DNA from: Roseiarcus sp036489975
GTDB taxonomy: Bacteria > Pseudomonadota > Alphaproteobacteria > Rhizobiales > Beijerinckiaceae
Assembly (NCBI GenBank): GCA_036489975.1
Contig: DASXES010000058.1
Location: 1-64,000 of the forward strand
DNA length: 64,000 bases
Reading direction: 5' to 3'
In this document: positions 24,797-34,666 of the stretch, in pieces
Numbering within the stretch: the stretch's first letter is position 1
Layout of the letters: every line of letters starts with the position of its first letter
The notes under the pieces: generated by a model
Seen by the model: the letters and a program-made list of their open reading frames with translations, nothing else
What the model was told of the DNA's origin: nothing
Databases searched by the model: none
Made by a program: the position numbers and the translations under genes

Positions 24797-26431
24797 ATGT
24801 CCGAAGGTGCGCGCGACACGCGTTTTGCACGGAAAGCCGTGCTCGCCGCGGCGGTCTCCGTCGCCGCGCTTGGCTGCGCGGCTCCGGCTTTCGCCGCCTC
24901 GTGCGAGGGCCTGGTCAGCCTCAAGCTGCCCGACACGACGATCGAGACGGCGCAATCGATTCCGGCCGGCGACTACACGGGCTCGGACAAAGTGACCCGA
25001 AAGGGCGTGCCTGCGTTCTGCCGCGTGACGGCCACCGTCAAGGACGCCCCCGATTCCGCCATTCGCATCGAAATGTGGCTGCCGAAGGAGGGGTGGACCG
25101 GCGTCTTCCACGGTAACGGCAACGGCGGCTACGCCGGCGTTATCGCCTACGATTACGGAGCGATGGAGGCTGGCCTGAAGCGTGGCTACGCCACCGCCAT
25201 CACCGACATGGGAACAGCGCCTGCGACCCCGCTCGACGGGGATGCGCTCGTCGGCCATCCGCAGAAATGGAAGGACTGGGGGATCCTCTCGACCCACGTG
25301 ATGGCGGTCGTTGGCAAGGACATCGCCAAAGCCTTCTACGGCGTCGAGCCAAAGCGCGCCTACTATACGGGTTGTTCCACCGGGGGCCAGCAGGGCATCG
25401 TCGAAGCCCAATACTATCCGGAGGATTTCGACGGCGTTCTCGTTGGCGACCCCGTCGTCAACAGAACGTGGGGTCACCTCGTTGCGGTGACGGACTACGC
25501 GGCCGCAAACCTCAAGCCCGGCCACAAGCTCTCCGACGCCAAGCTCGCGCTACTGACCAAATCGGCCGTGGCGGCGTGCGGCGCGAGAAATAACGGCCTC
25601 AAGTCGGACCCGTTCATCGCCGATCCCACCGGCTGCAACTTCGATCCTTCCGTTCTGATATGCAAGGGCGCCGCGGCCGACGCTTGCCTGACGCCGGAGG
25701 AAGCGGAAACCGCGGCGGCGTTTTACGCTGGGCCGACCGATCCCACGGGCAAGCCGATTTTCTACGGCTGGCCTCCCGGAAGCGAGGCGGGCGGTTTCAA
25801 CTGGGCCTTCATCGAGGCGCCCGGAAACGCGCCGGGCGAGCCGGCGTTTGACGGTCTTTTCAAGTGGGTCTTTGGCGCCGATTGGAAGTGGCGCGATTTC
25901 GACCTCGAGCGGGACATGCCCAAGGTCGACGCAAAGCTCGGGGCGATTCTCAACGGCGCGACGACGGGAGACCTGAGCAAGTTTCGCGAGCGTGGCGGAA
26001 AGATGATCATCTACCAAGGCTGGGCGGATCCGATCGTGCCGCCCCTCCAGACCGTTGCGTTCTACAAGGCCATCTCTGCCAAATTCGGAGGCGATCAAGC
26101 CGCGCAAGGATTCGCCCGGCTGTTCCTCGTGCCGGGCTTTGGACACTGCTTCGGCGGCGCCGGCCCAAATCGGTTCGACTCCGCGGCCTTTGGCGGATTG
26201 GGCCCGCCGTCGACTGACGCCGGCCACGACGCTTTCACTGCGCTCGCTCACTGGGTGGAGGATGGAGCCGCCCCCCCTCAAATCGTTGCGACAAAATTTG
26301 TCGGCGACGATCCGGCTAAGGGCGTCGCGATGCAGCGCCCGCTTTGTCCCTATCCGCAAAAGGCCTGGTACAAAGGCGGCGGAGACCCGGATATCGCCGC
26401 GAATTTCACCTGCGCTGTTGAAGGCAAATAG
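24797..26431 (+). CDS. Tannase/feruloyl esterase family alpha/beta hydrolase
   Basis: 544 residues from ATG 24797, six bases after GGGAGG; the ATG at 24791 is too close to that site. Signal peptide ~1-34. The catalytic CS-D-HC motif of the tannase family (PF07519) is complete: Cys193-Ser194 in TGCSTGGQQG, Asp411 in WADPIVPP and His450-Cys451 in GFGHCFGG, where the two cysteines form the disulfide joining Ser and His. It should hydrolyse esters of phenolic acids (gallate, ferulate or similar) in the periplasm or outside. The solute-binding protein gene starts 29 bp after it, suggesting release and capture of an aromatic acid (inference). Confidence 0.88.
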   Translation: MSEGARDTRFARKAVLAAAVSVAALGCAAPAFAASCEGLVSLKLPDTTIETAQSIPAGDYTGSDKVTRKGVPAFCRVTATVKDAPDSAIRIEMWLPKEGWTGVFHGNGNGGYAGVIAYDYGAMEAGLKRGYATAITDMGTAPATPLDGDALVGHPQKWKDWGILSTHVMAVVGKDIAKAFYGVEPKRAYYTGCSTGGQQGIVEAQYYPEDFDGVLVGDPVVNRTWGHLVAVTDYAAANLKPGHKLSDAKLALLTKSAVAACGARNNGLKSDPFIADPTGCNFDPSVLICKGAAADACLTPEEAETAAAFYAGPTDPTGKPIFYGWPPGSEAGGFNWAFIEAPGNAPGEPAFDGLFKWVFGADWKWRDFDLERDMPKVDAKLGAILNGATTGDLSKFRERGGKMIIYQGWADPIVPPLQTVAFYKAISAKFGGDQAAQGFARLFLVPGFGHCFGGAGPNRFDSAAFGGLGPPSTDAGHDAFTALAHWVEDGAAPPQIVATKFVGDDPAKGVAMQRPLCPYPQKAWYKGGGDPDIAANFTCAVEGK

Positions 26432-26460
26432 CCGCGCGATCGACGGCGGAGGAAACGGGA

Positions 26461-27663
26461 ATGACATTCAGCAAATGGCTGGCGGTCTCGGCCGCGCTCA
26501 TAGGCTCGCTCGCGCCGCTGTCGGCGCGAGCGGCGGACAAGGTCGTCATCGGCGACATTGACGATCTCTCGGGCGTCTATGCCGACGTGAACGGGCCGAG
26601 GGCTGTCGAGGGAATCAAGATGGCGATCGCCGATTTCGGCGGCAGCGTGCTTGGCCAGCCGATCGAGTTCCTGACCGCGGACCACCAGAACAAGCCCGAC
26701 ATCGGCGCGAGCAAGTTCCGCGAATGGGCCGACACCAAGGGGCTCACCATGCTGCTCGGCGGCTCCAACACCGGCGTGAGCCTGGCGCTCGCGCCGATCG
26801 CCAAGGAAAGGAAGATTCCGCTGTTCGCGATCGGCGCCGCGGGCGCGTCGCTGACCGGCAAGGACTGCAACGCCTACATGGTCCACTACGGCTACGATAC
26901 GACGGCGCTCGCCAACGGCACGGCGAGGACGATCGTGGATCAAGGCGGCAAATCCTGGTTCTTCATCACGGCGGACTACGCGTTCGGCGCCCAGCTTCAG
27001 CAGGCGGCAAGCAACGTTGTCGACGCGGGCGGGGGCAAGGTCGTGGGCTCCGTGAGGGTCCCGCTCGCGACCTCTGACTTCTCGTCCTATCTCCTGCAGG
27101 CGCAAGGCTCCGGCGCGCAGGTCGTTGGTCTCGCCAACGCCGGCGCCGATTTCTCGAATTCGCTCAAAGCCGCGCACGAATTCGGGCTCACCAGCACGAT
27201 GAAGCCGGCGGCGCTCCTCGCCTTCATCACCGACATCCACGCGCTCGGCCTCGAAACGGCGCAGGGCCTCTATCTCACCGCAGCCTGGTACTGGGACCTC
27301 AACCACAAGAGCCGCGCCTTCGGCCAGCGCTTCCTCGACAAGACCGGCGCCATGCCGACCTACAACCAGGCCGCCTATTATTCGGCGACCATGACCTATC
27401 TCAACGCGGTCAAGGCGGTCGGCGCGACCGACGCCGACAAGGTGATGGATCAATTGCGCAAGACGAAAGTCGACGACATGTACACGAGCGACGGAATCAT
27501 CCGGCCGGACGGTCTGCTGCAGCACTCGATGTATGTGATGCAGGTCAAGACGCCGGCGGAATCGAAGGGCCCATGGGACTATTACAAGCTCGTCAAGACG
27601 ATGTCCGGCGAGGAGGCCTATGGATCGCTCGCCGACTCGACCTGTCCCCTGGTCAAGAAATAG
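26461..27663 (+). CDS. ABC-type branched-chain amino-acid/aromatic binding protein
   Basis: 400 residues. Signal peptide 1-24, then the type I periplasmic-binding fold of the LivJ group (VVIGDIDDLSGVYADVNGPRA..., GGSNTGVSLALAPIAKERK, a central YGYDTTALANGTARTI and ITADYAFGAQLQQ). Relatives bind branched-chain amino acids, amides or aromatic acids. No membrane or ATPase subunits are nearby, so it must use a transporter encoded elsewhere. Likely cotranscribed with the tannase-family gene. Confidence 0.87.
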   Translation: MTFSKWLAVSAALIGSLAPLSARAADKVVIGDIDDLSGVYADVNGPRAVEGIKMAIADFGGSVLGQPIEFLTADHQNKPDIGASKFREWADTKGLTMLLGGSNTGVSLALAPIAKERKIPLFAIGAAGASLTGKDCNAYMVHYGYDTTALANGTARTIVDQGGKSWFFITADYAFGAQLQQAASNVVDAGGGKVVGSVRVPLATSDFSSYLLQAQGSGAQVVGLANAGADFSNSLKAAHEFGLTSTMKPAALLAFITDIHALGLETAQGLYLTAAWYWDLNHKSRAFGQRFLDKTGAMPTYNQAAYYSATMTYLNAVKAVGATDADKVMDQLRKTKVDDMYTSDGIIRPDGLLQHSMYVMQVKTPAESKGPWDYYKLVKTMSGEEAYGSLADSTCPLVKK

Positions 27664-27885
27664 CGGGCTTAAGGACAGTTCCCCGGCGCGCGGATCGAAA
27701 CCGGCATGCGGCCCGCGCGGCTCACCCCAAGTGTACGATTCTGCACGCGACCGGGCGTTTTCAGGGCCTTAAGCTCTATTTTCTGCAACTCCGACGCAAA
27801 TGACGATGGCCTAGCCAGGCGCTGGGCGCATGGCCACTAATAACATACTAATTATGTCATATTAAATGCTCCAAAGCGCGAGCCC

Positions 27886-29817
27886 TCAGGCGAGGATGGC
27901 GCTCAGCCTCAGCGCCACATGCAGTTCGAGCGCCTTGACCGGGTCGTCCCAGCCGCCGGTGATCTCCCGCAAGGCGTCGAGGCGCTGGCGGACGGTATTG
28001 ATGTGGAGCCCGAGCGCGTCCGCGGTCCGCTTGATATTGTGCTGGGCGTCGAAATAGGCGAGCAGCGTGCGCTTAAGCTCGTTCTTCTGCCGCGGCGCCC
28101 GCTCGTCGATCTGGCTGAGAACCTGCTCCGCATAGGCCGCGATCCGGCTCGCCTCGTTGACCTCGAACAGCTTGGCGAAGAGGTTCACCTCGCGCTGACC
28201 GACGACGCGATCCAGGGACTTCATCTTGCGCAGGACCTTGAGCGCATTGTCGATGCGCCTGAAATGACTGGCCGCCTGGGCGAGGTCGGCGAACGGCTCC
28301 GATAAAACACCCCCGGCCCTTCTCGAATCCTGTCCTTTCGACAGATTCTGCAGGAAGACCTGCACCGCCGGCGCCGGGCCCGCGGCGAGATAGGCGTCGT
28401 CGAAGAGATCGACCAGCACGTGCAGCCCGGCGGCGGATTCGCGGACGCGCCCGGTCTGCGAGATCCGATCGATCCCGGAAATTACGATAAGCGCGAGCTG
28501 GACGGTCTGGTCGCCGCGCAGACCGAGACGCTCGCGCGCCGCCGAGATGGTCGAGGGATCGGGCGGAGTGACCAGGACCAGATGACGCAGAAGCGTCGAG
28601 GAGGCGATCAGCTTCTCCGTTTCCCGCCTCTCGTTCCAGAGCTTTGCAATCGACAGCGCGACGGCGCTGCGTTCGAGATTGCGGATCTCGAACGCCTCGA
28701 GCTCTCCGAGATGACAGATCACAAGGCAATCGCGCCGCCCGTTGCCGCCGTGCAGCGCAATCGTCCGGCATTGCTCGTTTCCCCGCTCCAGGATCATCAC
28801 GGAGCGGCCGGTCTGCCGCGATTGCGCGTTCGCGTTGATCAGGAGCGCGAGATCGATTCGGCCGGCCCTCAACTCATCCACGAGGATGCTTTTGTAGGCG
28901 CTCGCGACGAATTCGTCGTGGATCCTGAACTCGTCGTCATAGAGGAAGACCGCCCCGCTGATCCGGTCCGACATTTTCTCCAGAAACTGGCGAATGTCGG
29001 CGCCCGAGGCGAGCAGGTCCGTCAGTTCGTCATGCGCGTCCGCCGACGCCTCGATCCGCTGAATATGCTCGATGAGCGCGCTGCGGTTGCGCTGCGCTTC
29101 GTCGAGCGCCTCGGAAAGCATGGCGAAGGCGTTGGCGTTGCGCATCGCGACGCCCGCGTGCAACGCGAAGGCGCCGAGCAGCGAAGTCTCCCGGCCGCTG
29201 AGCTTGCGCGGATAACGGTTGGCGACGAAGAGCAGGCCGTGGACCTTGTTCTCCCGGAGAATGGGAAAGCCGGCGAGAGTCCTGATTTTCTCGGTCTCGA
29301 AGATGCGGTCGAGATGGGCCGCGTGCGGGAACCTGTGATCGCCGAGATAATCCGGCGTCTCGAAGAAGCTTTTGGAGTTCATCACCAGGCTGACCGCGCC
29401 GCGGTCGATCCGGCTGGTCATGAGCCCGGTCTCGGGCGACAAGTGCCCGTCCGCGGTCACCACGCGGAAAATCTCCGTTTCGGCGTCCAGAACGGTCACC
29501 CATGCGACGTCCGCGCCGACGAGATTGCGCGCCCGAACGACGATCGTGCGCAAGAGATCCTGAAGGCTTAGCGTGCTCGAGAGGTCGTGGGTCGTGTCGA
29601 TCAGAACGTTCAGGCCGCGCTCGGAGAGCGCATTGTCCTGCATCGCCTGCCGGATCCCGCTGACCTGGCGGTGGAACTTCTCGAAGCCTGCGGCGTCGTC
29701 GCAAGCCTTCGACCCCTCTCTCAGGGTCTCGACAAGCCGGTCGAGTTCGCAATCGTCCACACCGAACGCCACTTTCTCCAGAAGCTCGGCGGCCGCCGTC
29801 AGAACGCTCTGAGACAC
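27886..29817 (-). CDS. GAF-domain PucR-type transcriptional regulator
   Basis: 643 residues from GTG 29817, preceded by GGGAGGAGAA; a longer open frame to 29925 has no such site. A helical N-terminus is followed by a GAF sensor domain (~65-215: LSLQDLLRTIVVRARNLVGADVAW...), a second divergent sensor-like region, and a C-terminal PucR helix-turn-helix (LLAYFDAQHNIKRTADALGLHINTVRQRLD). PucR proteins activate catabolic operons in response to a small molecule. It is the last gene of the leftward operon, 117 bp after the ABC ATPase, and probably controls it (inference). Confidence 0.85.
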   Translation of the reverse strand: MSQSVLTAAAELLEKVAFGVDDCELDRLVETLREGSKACDDAAGFEKFHRQVSGIRQAMQDNALSERGLNVLIDTTHDLSSTLSLQDLLRTIVVRARNLVGADVAWVTVLDAETEIFRVVTADGHLSPETGLMTSRIDRGAVSLVMNSKSFFETPDYLGDHRFPHAAHLDRIFETEKIRTLAGFPILRENKVHGLLFVANRYPRKLSGRETSLLGAFALHAGVAMRNANAFAMLSEALDEAQRNRSALIEHIQRIEASADAHDELTDLLASGADIRQFLEKMSDRISGAVFLYDDEFRIHDEFVASAYKSILVDELRAGRIDLALLINANAQSRQTGRSVMILERGNEQCRTIALHGGNGRRDCLVICHLGELEAFEIRNLERSAVALSIAKLWNERRETEKLIASSTLLRHLVLVTPPDPSTISAARERLGLRGDQTVQLALIVISGIDRISQTGRVRESAAGLHVLVDLFDDAYLAAGPAPAVQVFLQNLSKGQDSRRAGGVLSEPFADLAQAASHFRRIDNALKVLRKMKSLDRVVGQREVNLFAKLFEVNEASRIAAYAEQVLSQIDERAPRQKNELKRTLLAYFDAQHNIKRTADALGLHINTVRQRLDALREITGGWDDPVKALELHVALRLSAILA

Positions 29818-29934
29818 CAGTTCTCCTCCCGGAAGGCGTCGCCGAGGCTCACAAGGGCGAGCTTTTCGAACGAGGCCGCTCGGAATGTGGCGCGGCGGAG
29901 AGGCTGGAGCAATATTCTCGTCCAAGAGCCTTCC

Positions 29935-31431
29935 TCAGTGGATCGCCGCCTGCAGAATCTTCTCCGGGCTCGCCTCCGCTCGCGAAAACTCGGCGGCGAT
30001 CGTACCGCTCTTGGCGACCAGGATGCGATCGGATACGTCGAGGATTTCCGGCAGGTAGGACGAGATCACCACAACCCCGGCCCCCGACGCCGCGAGATCC
30101 CTGATGATCTTGTGAATCTCCGCGATCGCCCCGACGTCCACCCCCCTCGTCGGCTCGTCGAAAATGATGAGCCGCGGCTCCTGCGCCAGCGACTTCGCGA
30201 TCACCACCTTCTGCTGGTTGCCGCCGGAAAGATGCAGCGCCGGCTGGTCGGGCCCGGCCGTTCGGATCGAAAGCCGCTCTTCCCAGTGGCTCGCCAGGCT
30301 CCGCATCTTGCGCAAGGGGGCGATCAGACGCCCGCGGCCGAACTTGGCGAGCCAGCCGAGGCCGATGTTCTCGGAGACGCCGAGCGTCTCGAAGAAGCCG
30401 TCGAGCTTGCGATCCTCGCTGACATAGGCGACGCCGTTCGCCACCGCCTGCGCCGGCGAGCCGTATCGCACCTCGCGGCCGTTGAGCCAGATCCGGCCGC
30501 CGCCGAAGTTGCGCTTGGTGTGGCCGACGATGACCTTTGCGGCCTCGCTGCGGCCCGAGCCGATGAGGCCGGCGATGCCCGTCACTTCGCCCGGAAAGAC
30601 GGAGAACGACATGTTGTTGACCATCGCGCCCATGCGCAGGTTCTCGACCTTGAGCACCGGCGCGGCGGAAGAGGCGGCGCGTCCCGCGGCGAATGCGGGC
30701 GCCCGTTTCTCAAGCTCCTCCCCGATCATGTGACGGATGAGGCTCGTACGGTCGAAATCCGAAGCGGGGCCGGTGACCATCAGCCGCCCGTTGCGCAAAA
30801 CGGTGATGCGATCGGCGTAGCTCAGCGCCTCCTCCAGCGCATGCGAGATGAAGATCATCGCGACGCCACGCTTGCGCAGGGCCTTCATGAGATCGAAGAG
30901 ATGCTCCGTCTCCTCGGGCGTCAGCGCCGCCGTCGGCTCGTCGAAGATGATCACGCGCGCGTCGTTGAGCACCGCGCGGGCGATCTCCACCATCTGCCGC
31001 TTGGCCGTCGACAGCGCTCCCGCGAGCTGCGAGGGATCGACATTGAAATTGAGGCGCTGGAGCGCCTGGCGGGCGGTGTTTCGCACCCCTCGCACGGAGT
31101 TGAAGGCGCGCTCCCGACCGAGCACCATGTTCTGCGCCACCGTGAGCTGGGGCACGAGGCTCGTTTCCTGGAAGACCATCGCGATGCCGAGCCGGCTCGC
31201 GTCTTTCGGCGCGGAGAAGGCGACCGGGCGGCCATCGACGCTCAACCGGCCCTCCGTCGGCGAAATCACGCCCGCGACCAGCTTGCACAATGTCGACTTT
31301 CCTGCGCCATTCTCGCCGACAAGCGCATGGATCTCGCCCGGATAGAGGTCGAAATTCGCGCCTTCGAGCGCGGTCACGCCGCTATAAAGCTTGGTCACGT
31401 TCTCGAGCGTGACGGTTGGGGGATTGGTCAT
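29935..31431 (-). CDS. Sugar-type ABC transporter ATP-binding protein, double domain (RbsA-like)
   Basis: 498 residues. Two ABC domains: the first has Walker A GENGAGKSTLCK; the second has the degenerate GLIGSGRSEAAK typical of RbsA/MglA and the signature LSGGNQQKV. It energises the importer formed with the permeases and binding protein upstream. ATG 31431 overlaps the stop of the SMP-30-like gene (ATGA); the longer frame upstream is a shadow. Confidence 0.93.
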   Translation of the reverse strand: MTNPPTVTLENVTKLYSGVTALEGANFDLYPGEIHALVGENGAGKSTLCKLVAGVISPTEGRLSVDGRPVAFSAPKDASRLGIAMVFQETSLVPQLTVAQNMVLGRERAFNSVRGVRNTARQALQRLNFNVDPSQLAGALSTAKRQMVEIARAVLNDARVIIFDEPTAALTPEETEHLFDLMKALRKRGVAMIFISHALEEALSYADRITVLRNGRLMVTGPASDFDRTSLIRHMIGEELEKRAPAFAAGRAASSAAPVLKVENLRMGAMVNNMSFSVFPGEVTGIAGLIGSGRSEAAKVIVGHTKRNFGGGRIWLNGREVRYGSPAQAVANGVAYVSEDRKLDGFFETLGVSENIGLGWLAKFGRGRLIAPLRKMRSLASHWEERLSIRTAGPDQPALHLSGGNQQKVVIAKSLAQEPRLIIFDEPTRGVDVGAIAEIHKIIRDLAASGAGVVVISSYLPEILDVSDRILVAKSGTIAAEFSRAEASPEKILQAAIH

Positions 31432-32471
31432 GCCGGACCTCGGGCCGAGCCCAGGTTCAGGAGTTCCGCGCTCGCCTTGCTGACGGCGACAAGGTCGCCG
31501 TTCCAGACGAGGGCGTCGGAGATCGCGTGCCGGCGCCCGTCGGCGCGCGAATGCGCCGAGCCGACCGGCATGAGCGCGTCGTTGAGCTCGATCAAAAGTC
31601 CGTAGGAGAAGGACGGCGCCCACGGCTTGATTTCGCCGAACAGCCGTGTCGCGCCGAGCTCGATCGGGAAGTCATGGGCGAATTCTGGGCTGACGCGCGG
31701 CGCGATCCAGTGGCGCGGCGCGATGGTCGTCTTCATCGCGCCGACGAACGCCGGCTCCGTTTTCAGGAATTCGATCAGCGGATCCCGCCGGGAGAGGCAG
31801 GCCAGCAGGTAGCCGTTTCCGGTCTTGCGGAGCCTCCCGAGATAGCCGGGATATCCGGCCTGGCGGACGGCTCCGGAGACATCGACGATTCGCGCGCGCT
31901 CGAATTCGGTGACGATAGGCGCGCCTTGGCCATCAAGGCTCACGCCCATCGGACAGTTGAGACCGCTTGCGAGAATGCGCGGCTCGCCGTCGCGTCGCGC
32001 CACGATCAGGCTCCCGCGTCCGACATCGTCCCAGGGCGCGACCGAGAGCAAAGGCTCGTCAGGCTTGTAGCCGTGATCCACCACCGCAAGTTCGTTCTCG
32101 GACAGGAACAATAGGTCCGCCACGGCCTTGAGGCCGGCGGGCGGTCTCCAGCCGCTCAAGGCGCGGCTTGAGCCGTCGCAAACCTGAAGGCCGCCGCCCA
32201 GGAGTCCAACGGCCAGCATACCGCCTTTGCTGCTGGCGAGGGCGGTCACCGGGCGCTCGAATTCAGCGCAGCCTTGTGGCGTTTCGCCCCATTTCCGCAG
32301 GGTGAGCACCGAGCGCCCGGCGGAGACGAACAGCCTGCCGTCGGCGCCGACTGAGAGCGCGTCGGGCGATTCGATGGGGATTCCTCGCGCCTCGTCGAGC
32401 CGGTTGTTCGGCCCGAGCACGCCCTCAAGCGTCATCGACGGCGATGTCCGCCTCTTCCGCCACAGACGCAC
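31428..32471 (-). CDS. SMP-30/strictosidine-synthase-like beta-propeller protein
   Basis: 347 residues from GTG 32471, two bases after the fusion-gene stop. Propeller-type repeats (SPDALSVGADGRLFVSAG, LNCPMGVSLDGQGAPIVTEF, ADGRRHAISDALVWNGDLVAVS) resemble strictosidine synthase-like/SMP-30 proteins, many of which are lactonases. There is no signal peptide, so it is cytoplasmic. It is a second propeller beside the one fused to the permease; the two are not close copies. Substrate unknown. Confidence 0.75.
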   Translation of the reverse strand: MRLWRKRRTSPSMTLEGVLGPNNRLDEARGIPIESPDALSVGADGRLFVSAGRSVLTLRKWGETPQGCAEFERPVTALASSKGGMLAVGLLGGGLQVCDGSSRALSGWRPPAGLKAVADLLFLSENELAVVDHGYKPDEPLLSVAPWDDVGRGSLIVARRDGEPRILASGLNCPMGVSLDGQGAPIVTEFERARIVDVSGAVRQAGYPGYLGRLRKTGNGYLLACLSRRDPLIEFLKTEPAFVGAMKTTIAPRHWIAPRVSPEFAHDFPIELGATRLFGEIKPWAPSFSYGLLIELNDALMPVGSAHSRADGRRHAISDALVWNGDLVAVSKASAELLNLGSARGPA

Positions 32472-32473
32472 GC

Positions 32474-34603
32474 TCAGCCTTTCCCCCAGTAGCTATCCGG
32501 TCCGCTCCAGGCCGGATCGGCGCCGGCGAGCCGGAGGCGGCCGATCTTGTTGTTGGTCACGCCGCCGAGATAGAGCGCCCCTTTGTGTTCGCGCATCGAG
32601 GTGATCATGTAGAGCGGCCCGCTCGGCGTGTCCCAGTAGGCGTCGACGATTCTGCCGGCGCTGTCGAGCTTGAGAACGCCGCCGATGTTGAGATTGCCGA
32701 ACAGCCAGTGGGTCGGCGCGACCGCGCGCGTCATCCGGCGCCTGAGCCCTGGATAGCGCATCACGAGATCCATGACGGGATTGCGCATGCCGGCGAGCGC
32801 GACCCAATATCCGCCGTCGGAGGCCCGGTTGACGTTATCGGGATAGCCGGGCAGGGAGCCGACGAACGTGCGCGGCCCGGCGGACAGGTTCTTGAGGTCG
32901 AAGATCAGGAGCGAGCAGGTCCAGGTGCTCGCGACAAGAATGTGCTCGCCGTCATGGGTGAGGCAGACGCCGTTCGGGAACACGAGATTGTCGCATATCG
33001 TGCGGGTCTTGCGGGTTTTCGGATCGTAGCTCAGGAGGCGCCCGTTCGGCCGGCCCTCGAGCAGATCGAGCCCCCAGTTTTCGATGTCGTAGCGCTTCGT
33101 CGCGTCGGAAAAATAGATCACGCCGTCAGGCGCGATATCGACGTCGTCCGCCATGCGGATCGTGGTGTCGTCCTGGACGCTGAAAAGGCTTCGCTGGGTC
33201 TGGTCGGTCAGGAGCTCCACCTCCCGCTCCTGATTGACGCGCACAAGGCCCATCCCGGCGACACAGACGACGATGCGTCCCTCCCGGTCGAGGGCGAGGC
33301 CGAGCGGCCGGCCGCCGATTTGCGCGAAGGTCTCGACATGCGTGTAGTCGGGGCCGGAGATCCGGACGAGACGTCCGTCGCGGGTGCCGCAGAAGAGATT
33401 GTCGTTCGCATCGAGGATCACGTCCTCCGGGCCGTCGATCAGGCCGGAAGCGAGAAGGTCGGCGCCGGCGAGCTTCGGGGCGATCTCATCGGGCATGAGC
33501 CCGGTCGCTCCGGCCGGCTCGCTAACCCGGGAGGCGATCGGATCGACATAGGTCGAAGCCAGGAGCCGATGCTTGTGCTTGCGGAACTTGGTGTCGATGG
33601 AAAGGATGAAGAGAATGATCGCGCCCATCGCAAGCTGGACGAAATCGCTGCGCAGGCCCGCGTTGAGGAGCGCATTGTTGAGAATGTAGATCGTGGCGAA
33701 GCCGATCATCACCGCGACGGTCGAACCCCGCCCGGGCACGAAACCGCCGAGGCCCACGACCAGAGCGGTCAGGGCGAAGAACTCCATGCCGACGCCGGTG
33801 TCGGAGGCGACGGCATTCTCGCGCGCCGCGTAAAGGAAGCCCGAAAGGCCGACGATCAGGCCAGCGAGAACATAGGCGAGGAAGATCGTCCCCTTCACTC
33901 GAATGCCGCCATGCCGCGCCGCCTTGCGGTTTCCCCCGGCCGCCAGCACGTGCCACCCGAAGCGCGACTGGCGAAACATCACCAGAACGCCAGCCGCCAC
34001 GATGAGGAGCGCCCAGAAGCCGATGGGAATGCTCAGGAACCGCTCCGACCCGATCCAGTCCCAGACGTCGTCGCTCCTGGCGCTGGTCGAGATCGCCACG
34101 AGCTCGCCCTGCGACGCGAGCGTGTAGATCCCGCGCACCGCGATCGCCGTTCCGAGCGTGGTCAGAAGCGCCCCGCAGCCGGCGAGCCCGGCCAGCGCTC
34201 CGTTGACGACGCCGATCGCCGCGCCGGTCACGAGGCTCGCGCCGAGCACGGCGATGACCGGCAGGTTCAGGATGTGGAAGCAATAGAGCGCGATGAACGC
34301 CGACATGGCGAAATTGGACCCGACCGAGAGGTCGATGCCTCCGGCCGCGACAACGATGAACAACGCCAGGACGACAAGGCCGCCGTCGGACGCGTAAGCC
34401 GCGAGATTGCGCAGGTTGTCGACGCTGAAGTAGCCCTTGGCGGTCAGGAGCACGCCGACGATCACGCAGACGAACGCCAGGAAGGGCACGGTGCTCTCGA
34501 CCCATCCCTTGGAGAGGATTTCCGAGAGCACGCGGCGCGGGGAAACGACCAGCAACGGAACCCGCGCCTTCGGCAGCGCCGTGAAGTCGAACTCAACTGA
34601 CAA
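32474..34603 (-). CDS. ABC sugar permease fused to SMP-30/gluconolactonase-like domain
   Basis: 709 residues. Residues ~30-340 are an RbsC-type permease (about ten helices; GGIDLSVGSNFAMSAFIAL, GCGALLTTLGTAIAVRGIYTL, ARENAVASDTGVGMEFFALTALVVGLGG). Residues ~380-705 are a beta-propeller of the SMP-30/strictosidine synthase type (GPEDVILDANDNLFCGTRDGRL, DDVDIAPDGVIYFSDATKRY, FPNGVCLTHDGEHILVAST, GYPDNVNRASDGGYWV). The join is a short linker with no stop or frameshift, so the fusion appears genuine. The propeller should face the cytoplasm and could open a lactone as it enters (inference). The start is TTG 34603; no ATG or GTG gives a better N-terminus. Confidence 0.88.
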   Translation of the reverse strand: MSVEFDFTALPKARVPLLVVSPRRVLSEILSKGWVESTVPFLAFVCVIVGVLLTAKGYFSVDNLRNLAAYASDGGLVVLALFIVVAAGGIDLSVGSNFAMSAFIALYCFHILNLPVIAVLGASLVTGAAIGVVNGALAGLAGCGALLTTLGTAIAVRGIYTLASQGELVAISTSARSDDVWDWIGSERFLSIPIGFWALLIVAAGVLVMFRQSRFGWHVLAAGGNRKAARHGGIRVKGTIFLAYVLAGLIVGLSGFLYAARENAVASDTGVGMEFFALTALVVGLGGFVPGRGSTVAVMIGFATIYILNNALLNAGLRSDFVQLAMGAIILFILSIDTKFRKHKHRLLASTYVDPIASRVSEPAGATGLMPDEIAPKLAGADLLASGLIDGPEDVILDANDNLFCGTRDGRLVRISGPDYTHVETFAQIGGRPLGLALDREGRIVVCVAGMGLVRVNQEREVELLTDQTQRSLFSVQDDTTIRMADDVDIAPDGVIYFSDATKRYDIENWGLDLLEGRPNGRLLSYDPKTRKTRTICDNLVFPNGVCLTHDGEHILVASTWTCSLLIFDLKNLSAGPRTFVGSLPGYPDNVNRASDGGYWVALAGMRNPVMDLVMRYPGLRRRMTRAVAPTHWLFGNLNIGGVLKLDSAGRIVDAYWDTPSGPLYMITSMREHKGALYLGGVTNNKIGRLRLAGADPAWSGPDSYWGKG

Positions 34604-34666
34604 AAGCGCGAATCTCCGCTTGGGTCTGGCGCAGGGCTCGGGCGAAGGAGCCCCGCGCAGGCTACG

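Noticed and set aside
29587..31605. 672-codon rightward frame antisense to the ABC ATPase
   Set aside because: Shadow frame; the opposite strand encodes both ABC domains with all motifs.
32444..34600. 718-codon rightward frame antisense to the permease-lactonase fusion
   Set aside because: A typical high-GC shadow frame: rich in Arg/His/Glu/Asp with no domain, fully antisense to a gene with clear permease and propeller motifs.
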